A stretch of 9,250 bases of DNA from Giesbergeria sp. (GCA_017987055.1 JAGNUJ010000039.1:1-9250), one strand, 5' to 3'; counted from the stretch's first letter, positions 1-7,458 are shown. Program-made: numbers and translations. Notes: generated by a model not told the origin, from the sequence alone.

Positions 1-22
1 GGTTTTTCTTTTTTGTGACTGC

Positions 23-1339
23 ATGAACGATATTCTTCTGTCCACCAGCGTGCCCGAAAGCTCCCACTACCTGCGTGCGGTGACGGACATGGCGCAGCAG
101 CGCGCCGTGGTGGCGCAGGACGCTATCTACACAGAAAACGGCATCAAGCTGATCGAAAAAGGCGTGCAAGTGGACCGCCATTTGTACGACCGGCTGGTGC
201 AACACAAACTGCGCGAGCCGATTGACAGCCACCTTTCGGTGGACAGCCCGGTGAGTACAGATTTCTTATTGGCGACGGCGCTGGCGTTGACGTCGAGCGC
301 GCCTTTAGCGCAGCTGCTGGTGCAAAAGAGTGGATCGGTGCAAACGCTGCTGGCACCGCTGCAAACCATGCCGTTGCCGCCCTCCATTGCCTTCAAGCTG
401 ACGGTGATGCGCGAGCAACGCCCCGAGTTGTTTCAGCACAGCGTGCTGATGGTGTTGGTGACGGCGTTTTTGGGTATCCAAGCTGGCTTGAAGCAGGAAG
501 ACCGTGTGGCGCTGGCCGCCGCCGCGCTGCTGCACGACATCGGCGTGCTGCACATGGATGCAGCGTGGCTTGACCCGCAGCACACCATGACCGGCGCTGA
601 GCGCAAACATCTCGTCGCCCACCCCATCACCGCCATGCTGATGGTGCGCGATGCCAAGGTCTATCCGCGCGCTGTTGAAATCGCCGTGATGGAGCACCAC
701 GAGCGCATGGATGGCACCGGCTACCCGCGCAGTTTGCTGGGCGACAACCTCTCGCCGCTGGGGCAAATATTGCTGCTGGCCGAAGTGGTCACGGCGTTTT
801 ATGACAAATACCCCGACACGCCCGCGCAGCAGCTGGGCCTGGTGCTGCGGCTGAACGCGCGCAAGTTTCCGGCTGATTTGTGTACCCATGTGCGCGCGCT
901 GCTGCACGACGAAGATCGCTCCCACGATGCCGATTTGCTGCCGATGGGCGCCGATGCACCGCGCTACATCCAGCAGTTAGTGCAAGCGTTTTCGCTGTGG
1001 GAGGAGGCTAAAAAAACTGTCCCCGAGTTGGCCTTGAGTGAAGCGATTGCCCAAGGCGCTAACAACATGCTGGGCTTTATTGATGCCCGCCTGCGCTCGC
1101 TGGCCAAAGTGCTGGCCGAGGCCGGCGCGCACCCCGAGCAGCAAAGCATCGTCTTAGAGCAGCTGCAAGGCGACGACGCGGCGATGGCCGAAGTCGCCGT
1201 GGTCGGGCGCGAAGCGCTGTGGCAGTTGCAAAACATCGTCAACGCTGCCCAACGCCGCTGGCCGGCCAGCTTGGCGCGCAGCCACCGCGCCGACATCGCT
1301 GCCGCTCAGTGGTGCGAACAAGTACACCGACCGCTGTAA
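23..1339 (+). CDS. HD-GYP domain protein, possible cyclic-di-GMP phosphodiesterase
   Basis: This 438-residue cytoplasmic protein has no signal peptide or membrane segment. The N-terminal 70 residues (AIYTENGIKLIEKGVQV) form a short segment I associate with betaproteobacterial HD-GYP proteins. The HD-GYP core spans about 135-300: H139, the H171-D172-I-G signature, H196 and H200, H225-H226-E227, then D230-G-T-G-Y-P235. Family members hydrolyse cyclic-di-GMP to pGpG or GMP using two or three metal ions. Two positions differ from the usual pattern. The lysine normally after HDIG is V175, and the aspartate usual in the later 'ADVFDA' segment appears to be E254 (LLAEVVTAF). Activity is therefore uncertain, although all the histidines and the GYP triad are kept. 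No recognisable receiver or sensor domain is attached, and residues 300-438 are a mainly helical tail. There is no clear Shine-Dalgarno sequence in the 22 bases before the ATG, so the start is the least certain point. The family call is firm; the enzymatic activity is inferred. Confidence 0.88.
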   Translation: MNDILLSTSVPESSHYLRAVTDMAQQRAVVAQDAIYTENGIKLIEKGVQVDRHLYDRLVQHKLREPIDSHLSVDSPVSTDFLLATALALTSSAPLAQLLVQKSGSVQTLLAPLQTMPLPPSIAFKLTVMREQRPELFQHSVLMVLVTAFLGIQAGLKQEDRVALAAAALLHDIGVLHMDAAWLDPQHTMTGAERKHLVAHPITAMLMVRDAKVYPRAVEIAVMEHHERMDGTGYPRSLLGDNLSPLGQILLLAEVVTAFYDKYPDTPAQQLGLVLRLNARKFPADLCTHVRALLHDEDRSHDADLLPMGADAPRYIQQLVQAFSLWEEAKKTVPELALSEAIAQGANNMLGFIDARLRSLAKVLAEAGAHPEQQSIVLEQLQGDDAAMAEVAVVGREALWQLQNIVNAAQRRWPASLARSHRADIAAAQWCEQVHRPL

Positions 1340-1348
1340 TCCCCGGCC

Positions 1349-2257
1349 ATGCACGCTCCAGCCCAGTCCCTGCCGTTGCCGATGCGCGACGGCGTCAGCC
1401 CCAGTTGCGTGGCACTGCCGCACCAAGGCGAGGGCACGATGCTCGATTTTTTGCTGCAACGCCTGCCCGGTGTGGGGGAGAAGGAGTGGCTCCAGCGTAT
1501 GGCCGCCGGCGACGTGGTCGATGAGCGCGGCACCCGCGTCACGCCGGAAAGCATTTTTGAGCGCGGCCTGCGCCTGTACTACTACCGCAGCCTGCCCGAC
1601 GAGCCGCCGCTGCCGTTCGAGGAGACCATCCTCTACCAAGACGAGCACCTGCTGGTGGCCGACAAGCCGCACTTTATGCCGGTCACGCCGTCGGGGCCGT
1701 ATTTGCAGCACACGCTGCTGGTGCGCCTCAAGCAGCGCTTGGGCTTGGCCGATTTGGTGCCCTTGCACCGCATTGACCGCGATACCGCTGGGTTGGTGCT
1801 TTTCTCCGTGCAGCCCAGCACACGCGGTGCCTACCACAGCCTGTTTCGTGACCAGCACATCACCAAGCATTACGAGGCCGTCGCGCCGTGGCGCGCAGAG
1901 CTGGCATTTCCCCGCGAACACCGCAGCCGCATGGTTGAAAGCGAGCCGTTTTTTCGGATGCAGGAAGTGCCCGGCGTGCCCAACACCTTGACGCGCATTG
2001 AGCTGCAAGCCGCGCAGGGCGCGTGGGCGCGCTACCGCCTCGCGCCGGTCACTGGCAAGCGCCACCAGTTGCGCGTCCACATGGCGGCGCTGGGCTTGCC
2101 GCTGCGCAACGACGCTTTCTATCCCGAGTTAAACGACCCGCCCGAAGGCGATTTTTCGCGCCCGCTGCAATTGTTGGCACGCTCGCTGTCGTTTACCGAC
2201 CCGGTGACGGGTGCAGCGCGCTATTTTGAGAGTGAGCGTCAGTTGCTGGCGCTGTAA
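1349..2257 (+). CDS. RluA-family RNA pseudouridine synthase
   Basis: This 302-residue protein should convert specific uridines to pseudouridine in rRNA or tRNA. The RluA signature H140-R-I-D143-R-D-T-A-G148 is complete, and D143 is the catalytic aspartate. A second conserved block lies near residues 230-250 (GKRHQLRVHMAALG), which helps form the active site in this family. The N-terminal part (about 30-80) resembles a small S4-like RNA-binding segment (LLQRLP...MAAGDVV). I chose the ATG at 1349 because relatives, as I recall them, keep an RDGVSPSCVALP-like block (here residues 13-24) upstream of the core. ATGs at 1382 and 1439 are possible, and none of the three has a strong ribosome binding site. 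The gene starts 9 bases after the HD-GYP stop, so co-transcription is likely. The target uridine cannot be assigned; RluA, RluC and TruC types look alike at this level. Confidence 0.92.
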   Translation: MHAPAQSLPLPMRDGVSPSCVALPHQGEGTMLDFLLQRLPGVGEKEWLQRMAAGDVVDERGTRVTPESIFERGLRLYYYRSLPDEPPLPFEETILYQDEHLLVADKPHFMPVTPSGPYLQHTLLVRLKQRLGLADLVPLHRIDRDTAGLVLFSVQPSTRGAYHSLFRDQHITKHYEAVAPWRAELAFPREHRSRMVESEPFFRMQEVPGVPNTLTRIELQAAQGAWARYRLAPVTGKRHQLRVHMAALGLPLRNDAFYPELNDPPEGDFSRPLQLLARSLSFTDPVTGAARYFESERQLLAL

Positions 2258-2261
2258 AAAC

Positions 2262-2343
2262 AATAGCTGCTAGCGCACGTGTTTATTGGCTTTGACTATG
2301 AAAAAGCAGTCAAACCCTTTAAACACGTGCGCTAGCAGCTATT
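2262..2343. repeat. Long palindromic intergenic repeat (AATAGCTGC family)
   Basis: Two perfect 24-base inverted arms lie at 2262-2285 and 2320-2343, beginning AATAGCTGCTAGCGCACG and ending in its complement. The 34-base loop holds a second inverted pair, TTTGACT (2291-2297) and AGTCAAA (2308-2314), so the whole forms one long cruciform or hairpin. It starts 5 bases after the pseudouridine synthase stop codon. It has no T-tract on the + side but has TTGTTTTT beyond the other arm when read on the minus strand. A shorter relative with the same outer sequence lies at 6449-6489. Elements beginning (A)ATAGCTGCTAGCGC are, in my recollection, scattered between genes in Comamonadaceae genomes. Its role is likely a 3'-end stabiliser or factor-assisted terminator for the upstream gene. 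Confidence 0.85.
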
Positions 2344-2387
2344 AAATTAATTAACACCAGTGCAGCGCTTCGGACAGTGTGGCCATT

Positions 2388-2424
2388 AAAAAAGCCGCTA
2401 ACTGCAAACAGTTAGCGGCTTTTT
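2388..2424 (-). terminator. Intrinsic terminator after tRNA-Ser (possibly bidirectional)
   Basis: A perfect 11-base-pair stem, GCCGCTAACTG (2394-2404) with CAGTTAGCGGC (2409-2419), encloses a four-base loop. It is flanked by AAAAAA on the left and TTTTT on the right, so it has the form of an intrinsic terminator in both directions. Reading the minus strand it begins 10 bases after the tRNA 3' end, which makes it the natural terminator of the tRNA transcript and of any readthrough from the SPFH gene. Reading the + strand it could back up the palindrome that follows the pseudouridine synthase gene. Confidence 0.9.
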
Positions 2425-2434
2425 ATCTATCCAG

Positions 2435-2524
<90 letters not shown>

Positions 2525-2534
2525 TAAGCCCGCT

Positions 2535-2540
2535 ATTCTA
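2535..2540 (-). promoter_or_regulatory. Candidate -10 box for tRNA-Ser
   Basis: On the minus strand TAGAAT (five of six matches to TATAAT) ends 10 bases before the first tRNA base. It is followed by the GC-rich stretch AGCGGGC, the kind of discriminator typical of stringently controlled tRNA promoters. The -35 position at 17-base spacing (TCAAAA) matches the consensus poorly, so the call is tentative; the tRNA could also be co-transcribed with the SPFH gene. Confidence 0.4.
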
Positions 2541-2596
2541 GCCGCACTTTCAGCCTGTTTTGACTTGGCGGCCTCTCAGATGCCCAAAAACCGCCT

Positions 2597-3514
2597 TCAG
2601 CGCGCCGCTTGTTGGGTTTGCACCATCTTCATCGCCGAGCCAATCAGCGCCGACACCTCGGTCATATTGCTCGGCACGATCAGCGTCGTCGTCGCATCGG
2701 CGGCGACTTGGCCGTAAGCCTCGATGGCTTTTTCGGCGACTTTCAGCTGCACCGCTTGCTCGCCGCCAGGCTGCGAGATGGCCAGCGCCACGCGCTCGAT
2801 GGCTTGGGCGGTGGCGCTGGCTACCGTCAATAGGGCGGTGGCTTGGCCTTGGGCGTTGTTGATGGCGGCTTGCTTTTCGCCTTCGGAGCGGGCGATGAAG
2901 GCCTCGCGCTCGCCGGTGGCGATGTTGATTTGCTCTTGGCGGCGGCCTTCAGAAGCCGCAATCAACGCGCGCTTTTCGCGCTCAGCCGTGATTTGCGCTT
3001 GCATCGAGCGCAAGATTTCAGCCGGCGGCGTCAGGTCTTTGATTTCGTAGCGCAGCACTTTGACGCCCCAGTTCAGCGCCGCTTCGTCAATCGCCTGCAC
3101 CACTTGGGCGTTGATGATGCCGCGCTCTTCAAAGGTTTTGTCCAGCTCCAACTTGCCGATCACGCTGCGCAGCGAGGTTTGCGCCAGCTGCGTAATCGCC
3201 ATGATGTAGTTGCTCGAACCATAGCTGGCACGCATCGGGTCGGTGACCTGAAAGTACAGCACGCCATCGACTTGCAGCTGGGTGTTGTCGCGGGTGATGC
3301 AGACTTGGCTGGGCACGTCCAGCGGGATTTCTTTCAGGCTGTGCTTGTAGGCGACGCTGTCAATAAACGGCACCAAAAAATTCAGTCCCGGACTGAGCGT
3401 GCCGGCGTATTTGCCGAGGCGCTCTTTGACCCAAGCGTTTTGTTGCGGCACCACTTTGACCGAGCGCGCGATAAAAATCACGGCAATAACGAAGATGACG
3501 AGGGCGATTTCCAT
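2597..3514 (-). CDS. SPFH/band 7 (stomatin-like, QmcA-type) membrane protein
   Basis: This 305-residue protein begins with one hydrophobic segment (about residues 2-17, MEIALVIFVIAVIFIARS), which anchors it in the inner membrane. The SPFH domain follows (about 18-190), with hallmarks such as VVPQQNAWVKERLGKY, LSPGLNFLVPF and the late block LRYEIKDLTPP. Next comes a charged, Glu/Ala/Arg-rich helical stretch (about 190-240: ITAEREKRALIAASEGRRQ and similar repeats) typical of the coiled coil that drives ring assembly. Length and layout match bacterial paraslipin/QmcA proteins, which form large membrane-associated cages and influence membrane microdomains or protease access. The start is supported by GAAAGG, 7 bases before the ATG on the minus strand. 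The gene lies 44 bases downstream of the nfeD-like gene, its standard partner. Family assignment is firm; the exact role here is unknown. Confidence 0.93.
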   Translation of the reverse strand: MEIALVIFVIAVIFIARSVKVVPQQNAWVKERLGKYAGTLSPGLNFLVPFIDSVAYKHSLKEIPLDVPSQVCITRDNTQLQVDGVLYFQVTDPMRASYGSSNYIMAITQLAQTSLRSVIGKLELDKTFEERGIINAQVVQAIDEAALNWGVKVLRYEIKDLTPPAEILRSMQAQITAEREKRALIAASEGRRQEQINIATGEREAFIARSEGEKQAAINNAQGQATALLTVASATAQAIERVALAISQPGGEQAVQLKVAEKAIEAYGQVAADATTTLIVPSNMTEVSALIGSAMKMVQTQQAAR

Positions 3515-3558
3515 GGAGAAGCCTTTCAGTTTTTTTGTGAGGGGTTGCAGGGGCTGGT

Positions 3559-3984
3559 TTACAGCGGATCGACCAGCAGCCGGTTACCCACCAATTCGGC
3601 GACGCGGTGCCTGCCGGTGCTGGGGTTCACGCCGGGGCGGTGGATAGCGGTCCAAGCTGCGCCCCGGTACTGCACGGTGGCGGTGCCGTCGGGGTTCCAG
3701 CGGTCAATTTGCAAAACTTCGCCGACGTCGAGATTGACGCTGCGGTCAGCGCGGGGCGAAGGATCGCCGGGGCGTTTTTTCTTGATGAAGTACCACGCCA
3801 CCACCGCACCGCCTCCCACCAAAGCGGCGGTGATTATTTGCGCTGGCATCGGCACTCCCAAGTGGGCGACTAGGGCTGCCGCGGCTAAGCCTAACGCTAC
3901 CAGCAGCAGGTAAAACGTGCCCAGCATCAGCTCTACGCCGACGGTGCCACCGGCCAATAGCCACCAAATGGTGGATTCGTCCAT
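3559..3984 (-). CDS. NfeD-like membrane protein (short form)
   Basis: With the start at 3984 the protein is 141 residues. It has hydrophobic segments at about 6-40 (probably two helices: IWWLLAGGTVGVELML and FYLLLVALGLAAAALVA) and about 47-67. A C-terminal soluble part of about 60 residues (83-141) has the pattern VGEVLQIDRWNPDGTATVQYRGAAW, the OB-fold of NfeD proteins. Such short proteins lack the ClpP-like protease half of long NfeD and are nearly always encoded beside an SPFH protein, as here. The open frame runs upstream to 4041, but I chose 3984 because AAGGA (+ strand 3992-3996) lies 7 bases upstream and the membrane segment then begins within a few residues. It is first in a two-gene minus-strand operon with the stomatin-like gene and is transcribed divergently from the decarboxylase. 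Confidence 0.9.
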   Translation of the reverse strand: MDESTIWWLLAGGTVGVELMLGTFYLLLVALGLAAAALVAHLGVPMPAQIITAALVGGGAVVAWYFIKKKRPGDPSPRADRSVNLDVGEVLQIDRWNPDGTATVQYRGAAWTAIHRPGVNPSTGRHRVAELVGNRLLVDPL

Positions 3985-4140
3985 GTCGTATTCCTTCAGG
4001 GTTGGGGTTGAATGTCTGTAGTGCGCCACATTCTGGGACATAAAGACAGCGCACCCCCAATGCCATAAGAGTTATTCCGTACACTTCGCGCCTTATTTTG
4101 TTTTTTGGCCGGGCAGGGCACGGTTGCACGGAGGTTGCGT
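3985..4140. promoter_or_regulatory. Divergent intergenic region with two presumed promoters
   Basis: These 156 bases separate the minus-strand nfeD-like operon from the + strand decarboxylase gene, so both promoters should lie here. I could not identify a convincing -35/-10 pair on either strand. The region is locally AT-rich near 4070-4110 (TTATTTTGTTTTTTGG). No clear operator palindrome was seen. Confidence 0.4.
4130..4134 (+). promoter_or_regulatory. Ribosome binding site of the decarboxylase gene
   Basis: GGAGG ends six bases before the ATG at 4141. It decides the start: the frame is open from an ATG at 4105, but that start would place the perfect Shine-Dalgarno inside the coding region and add 12 residues (MAGQGTVARRLR) before the conserved wing domain. 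Confidence 0.8.
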
Positions 4141-6426
4141 ATGAAATTTCGCTTTCCCATCATCATCATCGATGAGGACTATCGCTCAGAAAATACCTCG
4201 GGCTTGGGCATCCGTGCGCTGGCGCAGGCGATTGAGACGGAGGGTTTTGAGGTGCTGGGCGTCACCAGCTACGGCGACCTGTCGCAGTTTGCCCAGCAGC
4301 AAAGCCGCGCCAGCGCGTTTATTTTGTCGATTGACGACGAAGAATTTACGCTGGGTGCCGGGCAAGACCCGATTGTTCACAGCCTGCGCAGCTTTATTGG
4401 TGAAGTGCGGCGCAAAAACGCCGAGGTGCCGATTTACATCTACGGCGAGACCAAAACCAGCCGCCACCTGCCCAACGACATCTTGCGTGAGCTGCACGGC
4501 TTCATCCACATGTTTGAGGACACGCCCGAGTTTGTCGCCAAGCACATCATCCGCGAGGCCAAAAGCTACCTAGAAAGCGTGCAGCCGCCGTTCTTCAAAG
4601 CGCTGCTGGACTACGCCGAGGACGGCTCCTACAGCTGGCACTGTCCCGGTCACTCGGGCGGCGTAGCGTTTTTGAAAAGCCCGGTCGGTCAGATGTACCA
4701 CCAGTTTTATGGCGAAAACATGCTGCGCGCCGACGTGTGCAATGCCGTCGAAGAACTCGGCCAGCTGCTCGACCACAACGGCGCGATTGGCGAGAGCGAG
4801 CGCAACGCCGCGCGCATCTTCAACGCCGACCACTGCTTTTTTGTCACCAACGGCACCAGCACGTCGAACAAAATTGTTTGGCACCACACGGTGGCGCCGG
4901 GCGATGTGGTGGTGGTGGACCGCAACTGCCACAAATCCATCCTGCACGCCATCATCATGACCGGCGCGGTGCCGGTGTTTTTGAAGCCGACACGCAACCA
5001 CTTCGGCATCATTGGCCCGATTCCGCAAAGCGAATTTGAGCCGGACACCATCCGCGCCAAGATTGCCGCCAACCCGCTGCTCAAAGGCGTGGACGCGTCC
5101 CAAGTCAAGCCGCGTGTGCTGACGCTGACGCAATCGACCTACGACGGCGTGCTCTACAACACCGAGACCATCAAAGGCCTGCTCGACGGCTACGTCGACA
5201 ACCTGCACTTTGACGAGGCGTGGCTGCCGCACGCGGCGTTCCACCCGTTCTACGGCGCTTACCACGCTATGGGAAAAAAGCGTGCGCGCCCGCTGCATTC
5301 GGTGGTGTACGCCACGCAATCCATCCACAAACTGCTGGCCGGCATCAGCCAAGCCAGCCATGTGCTGGTGCAAGACTCGCAGACCGAAAAGCTCGACCGC
5401 CACCTGTTTAACGAGGCGTATTTGATGCACACCAGCACCAGCCCGCAGTACAGCATCATTGCCAGCTGCGACGTGGCTGCCGCCATGATGGAGCCGCCCG
5501 GTGGCACCGCGCTGGTGGAAGAAAGCATCTTGGAAGCGCTGGATTTTCGCCGTGCCATGCGCGAGATTGAGGCCGAGTTTGGCAAGGACGACTGGTGGTT
5601 CAAGGTCTGGGGCCCTGACCAATTGGTCGAAGAAGGCCTGGGCCGCGCCGAAGACTGGATTATTCGCGCCGATAAAAAAGGCAAGAAAAACGGCAACAAG
5701 TGGCACGGTTTTGGCCCGTTGGCCGACGGCTTTAACATGCTCGACCCGATCAAATCGACCATCGTCACGCCCGGCCTGAGCTTGGACGGCAAGTTTGACA
5801 AGACCGGCATTCCGGCCTCCATCGTCACCAAATACTTGGCTGAGCACGGCGTGGTGGTTGAAAAAACCGGCCTCTACAGCTTCTTCATCATGTTCACCAT
5901 CGGCATCACCAAGGGCCGCTGGAACACGCTGCTGACGGCCTTGCAGCAGTTCAAGGACGATTACGAGAAGAATCAGCCGATGTCGCGCGCCATGCCCGAG
6001 TTCTGCCAAAACCACCGCCGCTACCAGCGCATGGGTTTGCGTGACATGTGCCAGCACGTACACCAGCTGTACGCCCGTTTTGACATTGCCCGCCTGACGA
6101 CGGAGATTTACCTGTCCGACCTGACGCCGGCGATGAAGCCCAGCGACGCCTACGCCCATATCGCCCAGCGGCGCACCGAGCGCGTGCCAATTGACCAGCT
6201 GGAAGGGCGCATCACCGTCGGCCTGATTACGCCGTACCCACCGGGCATTCCGCTGCTGGTGCCGGGCGAGGTGTTTAACAAGCGCATCGTGGACTACCTC
6301 AAGTTTGCCCGTGAGTTTGCCGCGCTCAGCCCCGGTTTTGAGACCGACATCCACGGCTTGGTCGAGGTCGAAGACGAGCAGGGCTATGTCAGCTATTACG
6401 CCGATTGCGTGGCGCTTGAGCGCTAA
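4141..6426 (+). CDS. Orn/Lys/Arg decarboxylase, class I PLP-dependent
   Basis: This 761-residue enzyme removes the carboxyl group of a basic amino acid (arginine, lysine or ornithine) using pyridoxal phosphate, producing a polyamine precursor and consuming a proton. The order is the full prokaryotic fold-type I layout: an N-terminal receiver-like wing domain (1-130, FRFPIIIIDEDYRSENTSG), the CPGHSGG block (168-174), NGTSTSNK (237-244), the PLP-ring aspartate in FDEAW (D358), and the Schiff-base lysine in S-I-H-K397 followed by LLAGISQAS. A C-terminal domain includes ITPYPPGIPLLVPGE. Length agrees with the CadA/LdcC/AdiA/SpeF group (about 710-760). Substrate cannot be set from motifs alone, so no gene symbol is given; acid resistance or polyamine synthesis are the likely roles. 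It stands alone, with no antiporter gene beside it in the window, which slightly favours a biosynthetic over an acid-stress role. Nothing looks broken. Confidence 0.95.
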   Translation: MKFRFPIIIIDEDYRSENTSGLGIRALAQAIETEGFEVLGVTSYGDLSQFAQQQSRASAFILSIDDEEFTLGAGQDPIVHSLRSFIGEVRRKNAEVPIYIYGETKTSRHLPNDILRELHGFIHMFEDTPEFVAKHIIREAKSYLESVQPPFFKALLDYAEDGSYSWHCPGHSGGVAFLKSPVGQMYHQFYGENMLRADVCNAVEELGQLLDHNGAIGESERNAARIFNADHCFFVTNGTSTSNKIVWHHTVAPGDVVVVDRNCHKSILHAIIMTGAVPVFLKPTRNHFGIIGPIPQSEFEPDTIRAKIAANPLLKGVDASQVKPRVLTLTQSTYDGVLYNTETIKGLLDGYVDNLHFDEAWLPHAAFHPFYGAYHAMGKKRARPLHSVVYATQSIHKLLAGISQASHVLVQDSQTEKLDRHLFNEAYLMHTSTSPQYSIIASCDVAAAMMEPPGGTALVEESILEALDFRRAMREIEAEFGKDDWWFKVWGPDQLVEEGLGRAEDWIIRADKKGKKNGNKWHGFGPLADGFNMLDPIKSTIVTPGLSLDGKFDKTGIPASIVTKYLAEHGVVVEKTGLYSFFIMFTIGITKGRWNTLLTALQQFKDDYEKNQPMSRAMPEFCQNHRRYQRMGLRDMCQHVHQLYARFDIARLTTEIYLSDLTPAMKPSDAYAHIAQRRTERVPIDQLEGRITVGLITPYPPGIPLLVPGEVFNKRIVDYLKFAREFAALSPGFETDIHGLVEVEDEQGYVSYYADCVALER

Positions 6427-6448
6427 ATAGCCCTTAAATAGTCGCCAA

Positions 6449-6495
6449 AATAGCTGCAAACGCACTGTACACGTGCGGTTGTAGCTATTTTTTTT
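6449..6495 (+). terminator. AATAGCTGC-family palindrome acting as an intrinsic terminator
   Basis: Arms of 17 bases at 6449-6465 (AATAGCTGCAAACGCAC) and 6473-6489 pair with one G-T wobble and one A-G mismatch around a 7-base loop. The 3' arm runs into eight T residues (6488-6495). This is a good Rho-independent terminator for the decarboxylase, 22 bases after its stop codon. Its outer sequence AATAGCTGC...CGCAC is shared with the longer palindrome at 2262-2343, so it is both a repeat copy and a terminator. It ends only 15 bases before the ribosome binding site of the next gene. Confidence 0.85.
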
Positions 6496-6522
6496 GATAG
6501 TGCAACGGTAGAGGAGTTGGCC

Positions 6523-7440
6523 ATGAATACGCCCCTGAAGACGACGCTGGAAATAGCCCGGCTGCAGCACAGTGAGCGCATCTTGTCCAAGAGCCAGCAA
6601 GACGCCATGCTGCTGACCGGCCCGGGTCTGAGCGAATGCTGGCAAGCGCACGCCAAGCGCCAGATGGTGTCGCTGCCAGCGTCATGTGTGCTGGCAGCGC
6701 TGGCCGATGGGGTCTCGCTCAGCCCGCAGGCGGCCTTTGCCAGCCGCAGTTTTTTGCAGCAGTTGCAGGGTCAGTTTGACGGTGGCAATGGCAGCTTTGC
6801 CAGCGCCTTGCCGCAGCTGGTGCGCCAGACCCATCGCCTCTGGCAAAGCCAATGCCTGCGCCGTGACACCCGAGGCGCTTCTTGCACTCTGGCGGCGCTG
6901 CTGATACGAGACCAGCAAGTCAGCGTGGTCAATGTCGGCGACTCCAGGGTTTGGCGCCTGCGCCACGTCGATGGCGCGCTGCACTGCCAGCAACTGAGCC
7001 GCGACCACACCCTGTGGCAGCAGATGCTGGACGCAGGTGAGGTGGCCGACACTGGCGAGCAACCCGCGTCGTTCTACCAAGACCTGACGCAGTGCCTGAC
7101 CTTGGGCGATGCGCACGACGATGTCTGCGCCGACGATGCTCTGGACAGCAGCGAAGATTTTGTCAACAGCGATGAAGACACCGACAGCCCTGTTGTGCCA
7201 GAACAAGACTGGCTGCACAGCTGGCAGGGCGCGGCACTGCCGGGCGATATCTGGCTGCTGGCTACCGATGGCCTGCACGGCTGCATCACCGGCTTTGAAT
7301 TGCAAAACTATTGGCAGGCCGAAAAAACCATCACTGAAAACCTCAATCACCTCTATGCGGCTTGGAGTGCGTCTGGCGGCAGCGATGATATTTCCCTGAT
7401 GGCGATGCGCTTTATCTGTCCGATTATGAAAAATTTATAA
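6523..7440 (+). CDS. PP2C-family serine/threonine protein phosphatase
   Basis: This 305-residue soluble protein carries the PP2C motif series in order: Q25-Q-D27-A (the N-terminal metal-site aspartate), A61-D62-G63-V, G118-A-S-C-T, V138-G-D-S-R142, S159-R-D-H162, L-A-T-D249-G250, and G-G-S-D288-D289-I. The metal ligands expected for Mn/Mg-dependent phosphoserine/phosphothreonine hydrolysis (D27, D62, D249, D289) are all present. Between about 198 and 230 there is a strongly acidic, low-complexity insert (DDVCADDALDSSEDFVNSDEDTDS) where standard PP2C domains have a short loop. The start at 6523 is fixed by GAGGAG at 6511-6516, 6 bases upstream; a TTG at 6517 is less likely. Two small genes follow at 18 bases and then by overlap, probably as one operon. 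No kinase, FHA or von Willebrand A gene is adjacent, so its substrate is unknown. The upstream palindromic terminator leaves almost no room for a separate promoter. Confidence 0.88.
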   Translation: MNTPLKTTLEIARLQHSERILSKSQQDAMLLTGPGLSECWQAHAKRQMVSLPASCVLAALADGVSLSPQAAFASRSFLQQLQGQFDGGNGSFASALPQLVRQTHRLWQSQCLRRDTRGASCTLAALLIRDQQVSVVNVGDSRVWRLRHVDGALHCQQLSRDHTLWQQMLDAGEVADTGEQPASFYQDLTQCLTLGDAHDDVCADDALDSSEDFVNSDEDTDSPVVPEQDWLHSWQGAALPGDIWLLATDGLHGCITGFELQNYWQAEKTITENLNHLYAAWSASGGSDDISLMAMRFICPIMKNL

Positions 7441-7458
7441 AAATCAACAGATTTCAAT

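Noticed and set aside
1154..2080. A 308-codon minus-strand open frame opposite the HD-GYP and pseudouridine synthase genes.
   Set aside because: It overlaps the catalytic block of the synthase and spans two real genes; the composition is that of an antisense shadow.
2843..3913. A 356-codon open frame on the + strand opposite the SPFH and NfeD genes.
   Set aside because: Both minus-strand genes have clear family motifs and ribosome binding sites; the + frame crosses both genes and their spacer and resembles no family.
3985..4140. Specific sigma-70 promoters for nfeD and the decarboxylase.
   Set aside because: Several AT-rich hexamers exist, but none pairs with a good -35 box at 16-18 bases, so only the region is recorded.
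4570..6651. A 693-codon open frame on the minus strand opposite the decarboxylase.
   Set aside because: It is the antisense shadow of a high-GC gene with complete catalytic motifs; its translation is rich in His, Arg, Val and Gln with no recognisable domain.
6523..7440. TerY-P type triad (phosphatase, kinase, von Willebrand A protein).
   Set aside because: Neither a kinase nor a von Willebrand A domain gene is next to the phosphatase in this window; the following genes are small and of other types.
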